This document shows, in pieces, positions 62,632 through 64,000 of a stretch of 64,000 bases of DNA. Under the pieces are notes generated by a model. The model did no database searches. It saw nothing but the letters and a program-made list of their open reading frames with translations, and had not been told where the DNA came from. Position 1 is the stretch's first letter. Every line of letters begins with the position of its first letter. A program made the position numbers and the translations under genes. Source of the stretch: an uncultured Planctomycetota bacterium (lineage in GTDB: Bacteria > Planctomycetota > Phycisphaerae > UBA1845 > UTPLA1). The stretch lies in contig CAADGE010000027.1 of assembly GCA_900696465.1 (NCBI GenBank), positions 186,001 through 250,000 on the forward strand, in the 5' to 3' direction.

Positions 62632-64000
62632 TCAATAATCTTCTGACATCACCGGCAGCGGCATGCGGCCGACTCCGGCGGGGATGCCGGAGTTGCCGCC
62701 GGCCTTTTGTAGGGCCCGGCGTTTGCGCACGGCGTGAAGGTTCATGTTCGGCACCTGCCAGCGGGCAAGCGGAGCGGCGGCGTGGTCGTGGCGCGTCGAA
62801 TGATCGCGAATCTTCTTCTCTTCGCGCATGTTGTTGCGCGGTAGCGTGACCTCGTCCTCTGGGTGGAGTTCCTCGTAACGCGGCTTTCGACGCAGATATT
62901 TGAAGGGCCGTATGAACGGCTGATAGATGAAGTTTTTCGCGATCGTGCGGCCAACCCGATAGAAGCCATATGAGACCGGCACGAACCATTTTCGGTCGAG
63001 CAGTTTTCGCACGAACGGGTTGATCGCCACATCCACCAGGCGATGGACCGACCAAGAAGGCACGCCTATGTTTCGCAGATTCAGCACGATGCGCAGCCAG
63101 ACGTCAAGATATTCCGAACCGAGAATGTGCGTCTTGCCGGTGTAGGTGTATTGGTAAGCACTTTCGTGACGGTCGCCGATGATCCCTGCCGCGCGGGCCT
63201 GATCGTATAGCGGGGTACCCGGGTAAAATTGTAGCGGGAAGACACGCAGGATGGCCGGGCCGCGATGGTGTGTAGCAGCGAAGCGAATCGTCTCGATGCG
63301 GTTCTCATCCTCCTCGAAGGGGTTGTTAACGATGTAGTGATACTCGGCGCGGATGCGGTTTTTCGAGAATATGTTGATTCCCTCGATGACTTTTTCTAGC
63401 GGCGTCGGGCGCTTGTAGATATTCTTGAGGGTGTGCTCGGAGCCGCTCTGGATACCCATGCTGATCAGGTTGATCGGGACGCGCAGGAGCGACTTGACCT
63501 TCTGTTCGGAGATGGTGTTCGGGAAGGCATCAAGTTCGAGCGGGATGTTGACCTTCAGCTTGTATTTGATGGCGAATTCGTCGATGTCTTCCTCGCTGCG
63601 GACGAAGAACAAATCGTCGACAATATTGATTGCTTCGATCGTCGGGAAGCAGGCCCGAGCGAGGTTAATTTCATCGATGACGTTATCCGCACTGCGCTTT
63701 CGGACCCAGGCGCCCTTGCCTCGGTAGGTTTTCAGCAGGGCTGCGTTGTTGCAGAAGGTGCAAGGATACGGGCAGCCGCGCGTCGTCTCAATGCGCAGGC
63801 GATGGAGCGTGCCGCGGAGGTTTTCCGGTCGCGCCGGCTCGAGGCCATTCTTCCCGGCGACCCAGTGGGTGTCCAATTCGTAGTCGGGAAACGGGTAGTC
63901 GTCCAGTTCCTGTTCGAGCGGACGAACTTCGTTGCGAATGTTGTGTCGATTACCGAACGGTCCGCCAGCGCGGAAGCCGAGACTGCCGAGCGAAGTCGGG
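62632..64000 (-). CDS. Radical SAM protein (B12-binding type), N-terminal part outside the window
   Basis: At least 455 aa, and the frame is open to base 64000, so the N-terminal part (probably a cobalamin-binding domain) is missing. The radical SAM motif is CPYPCTFC (CxxxCxxC) within 'ETTRGCPYPCTFCNNAALL'. Further typical pieces are 'MGIQSGSEHTLKNIYKRP' and 'NNPFEEDENRIETIRFA'. A hydrophobic-basic region near the end (FIYQPFIRPFKYLRRKP) could touch the membrane. A TTG at 63876 is in frame but lies in the middle of the domain, so it is not the start. Function unknown. Confidence 0.85.
   Translation of the reverse strand, partial: PTSLGSLGFRAGGPFGNRHNIRNEVRPLEQELDDYPFPDYELDTHWVAGKNGLEPARPENLRGTLHRLRIETTRGCPYPCTFCNNAALLKTYRGKGAWVRKRSADNVIDEINLARACFPTIEAINIVDDLFFVRSEEDIDEFAIKYKLKVNIPLELDAFPNTISEQKVKSLLRVPINLISMGIQSGSEHTLKNIYKRPTPLEKVIEGINIFSKNRIRAEYHYIVNNPFEEDENRIETIRFAATHHRGPAILRVFPLQFYPGTPLYDQARAAGIIGDRHESAYQYTYTGKTHILGSEYLDVWLRIVLNLRNIGVPSWSVHRLVDVAINPFVRKLLDRKWFVPVSYGFYRVGRTIAKNFIYQPFIRPFKYLRRKPRYEELHPEDEVTLPRNNMREEKKIRDHSTRHDHAAAPLARWQVPNMNLHAVRKRRALQKAGGNSGIPAGVGRMPLPVMSEDY

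Noticed and set aside
62312-63055. Long minus-strand frame across the metH upstream region
   Set aside because: It overlaps metH and the radical SAM gene in another frame, with Arg-rich shadow composition.

Overview
The window is one GC-rich, gene-dense chromosomal segment with no rRNA, tRNA, CRISPR array, prophage or insertion sequence that I could recognise. Several traits suggest a member of the Planctomycetota, perhaps a Phycisphaerae-like lineage. These are a fused lpxC-fabZ gene next to lpxD and an OmpH/Skp gene, an excisionase-type HTH fused to a PTS EIIA domain, a HEXXH lipoprotein of DUF1570 type, secreted Ca-binding and beta-propeller proteins with a C-terminal anchor, and many large proteins I cannot place. 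The assignment is inferred from gene content, not from a marker-gene tree.

Left to right: a PrkA kinase cut by the window edge and a LON-domain protein (1-1801, minus). A two-gene unit of unknown function follows (2630-5838, plus): an almost uncharged Asn-Pro-rich protein and a protein resembling a metallopeptidase with a broken HEXXH site. Next come a YWTD propeller, an RNase HII-like protein, an Mpo1-like membrane protein and a DNA methyltransferase (6359-10131, plus). A nucleic-acid and nucleotide block holds truD, rnc, a frameshifted PIN/antitoxin pair, pyrE and purB (10158-15132), followed by a lipoprotein peptidase, trxB and a small protein. The envelope block on the minus strand (17641-25590) holds a Gfo/Idh oxidoreductase, lpxA, lpxC-fabZ, lpxD, ompH, an MFS transporter and a membrane protein. 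Two tandem paralogous membrane proteins (25747-27806) diverge from an aldehyde dehydrogenase.

The right half has a tiny secreted peptide gene, a phosphoesterase, and prfB with its programmed +1 frameshift. A probable surface-modification cluster follows (32677-38482): a double-headed WaaP-type kinase, a HEAT-repeat protein, an SGNH-like protein and an MBOAT acyltransferase. The kynurenine pathway genes (tryptophan dioxygenase, kynurenine monooxygenase, kynureninase; 38544-42095) come next. Then a HIT protein, dgt, a secreted Pro-rich protein, a threonine-catabolism pair (SDR threonine dehydrogenase and Kbl), a SulP transporter, aroC, an AsmA-like protein and a small HTH protein. The right end has a phosphoesterase, HTH-EIIA, RNase D, two radical-SAM proteins and full-length metH.

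The most useful non-gene observation concerns promoters. About nine genes lacking a Shine-Dalgarno have a good -10 hexamer 5-11 nt before the start codon, several with a -35 at 17 nt. This suggests leaderless mRNAs, while other genes here have strong AGGAGG-type sites. The best candidates for undescribed biology are the NP-repeat protein with its decayed-peptidase partner, the kinase/SGNH/MBOAT cluster and the tandem paralogs sharing one C-terminal tail. All functions are inferred by reading motifs; no database search was run.
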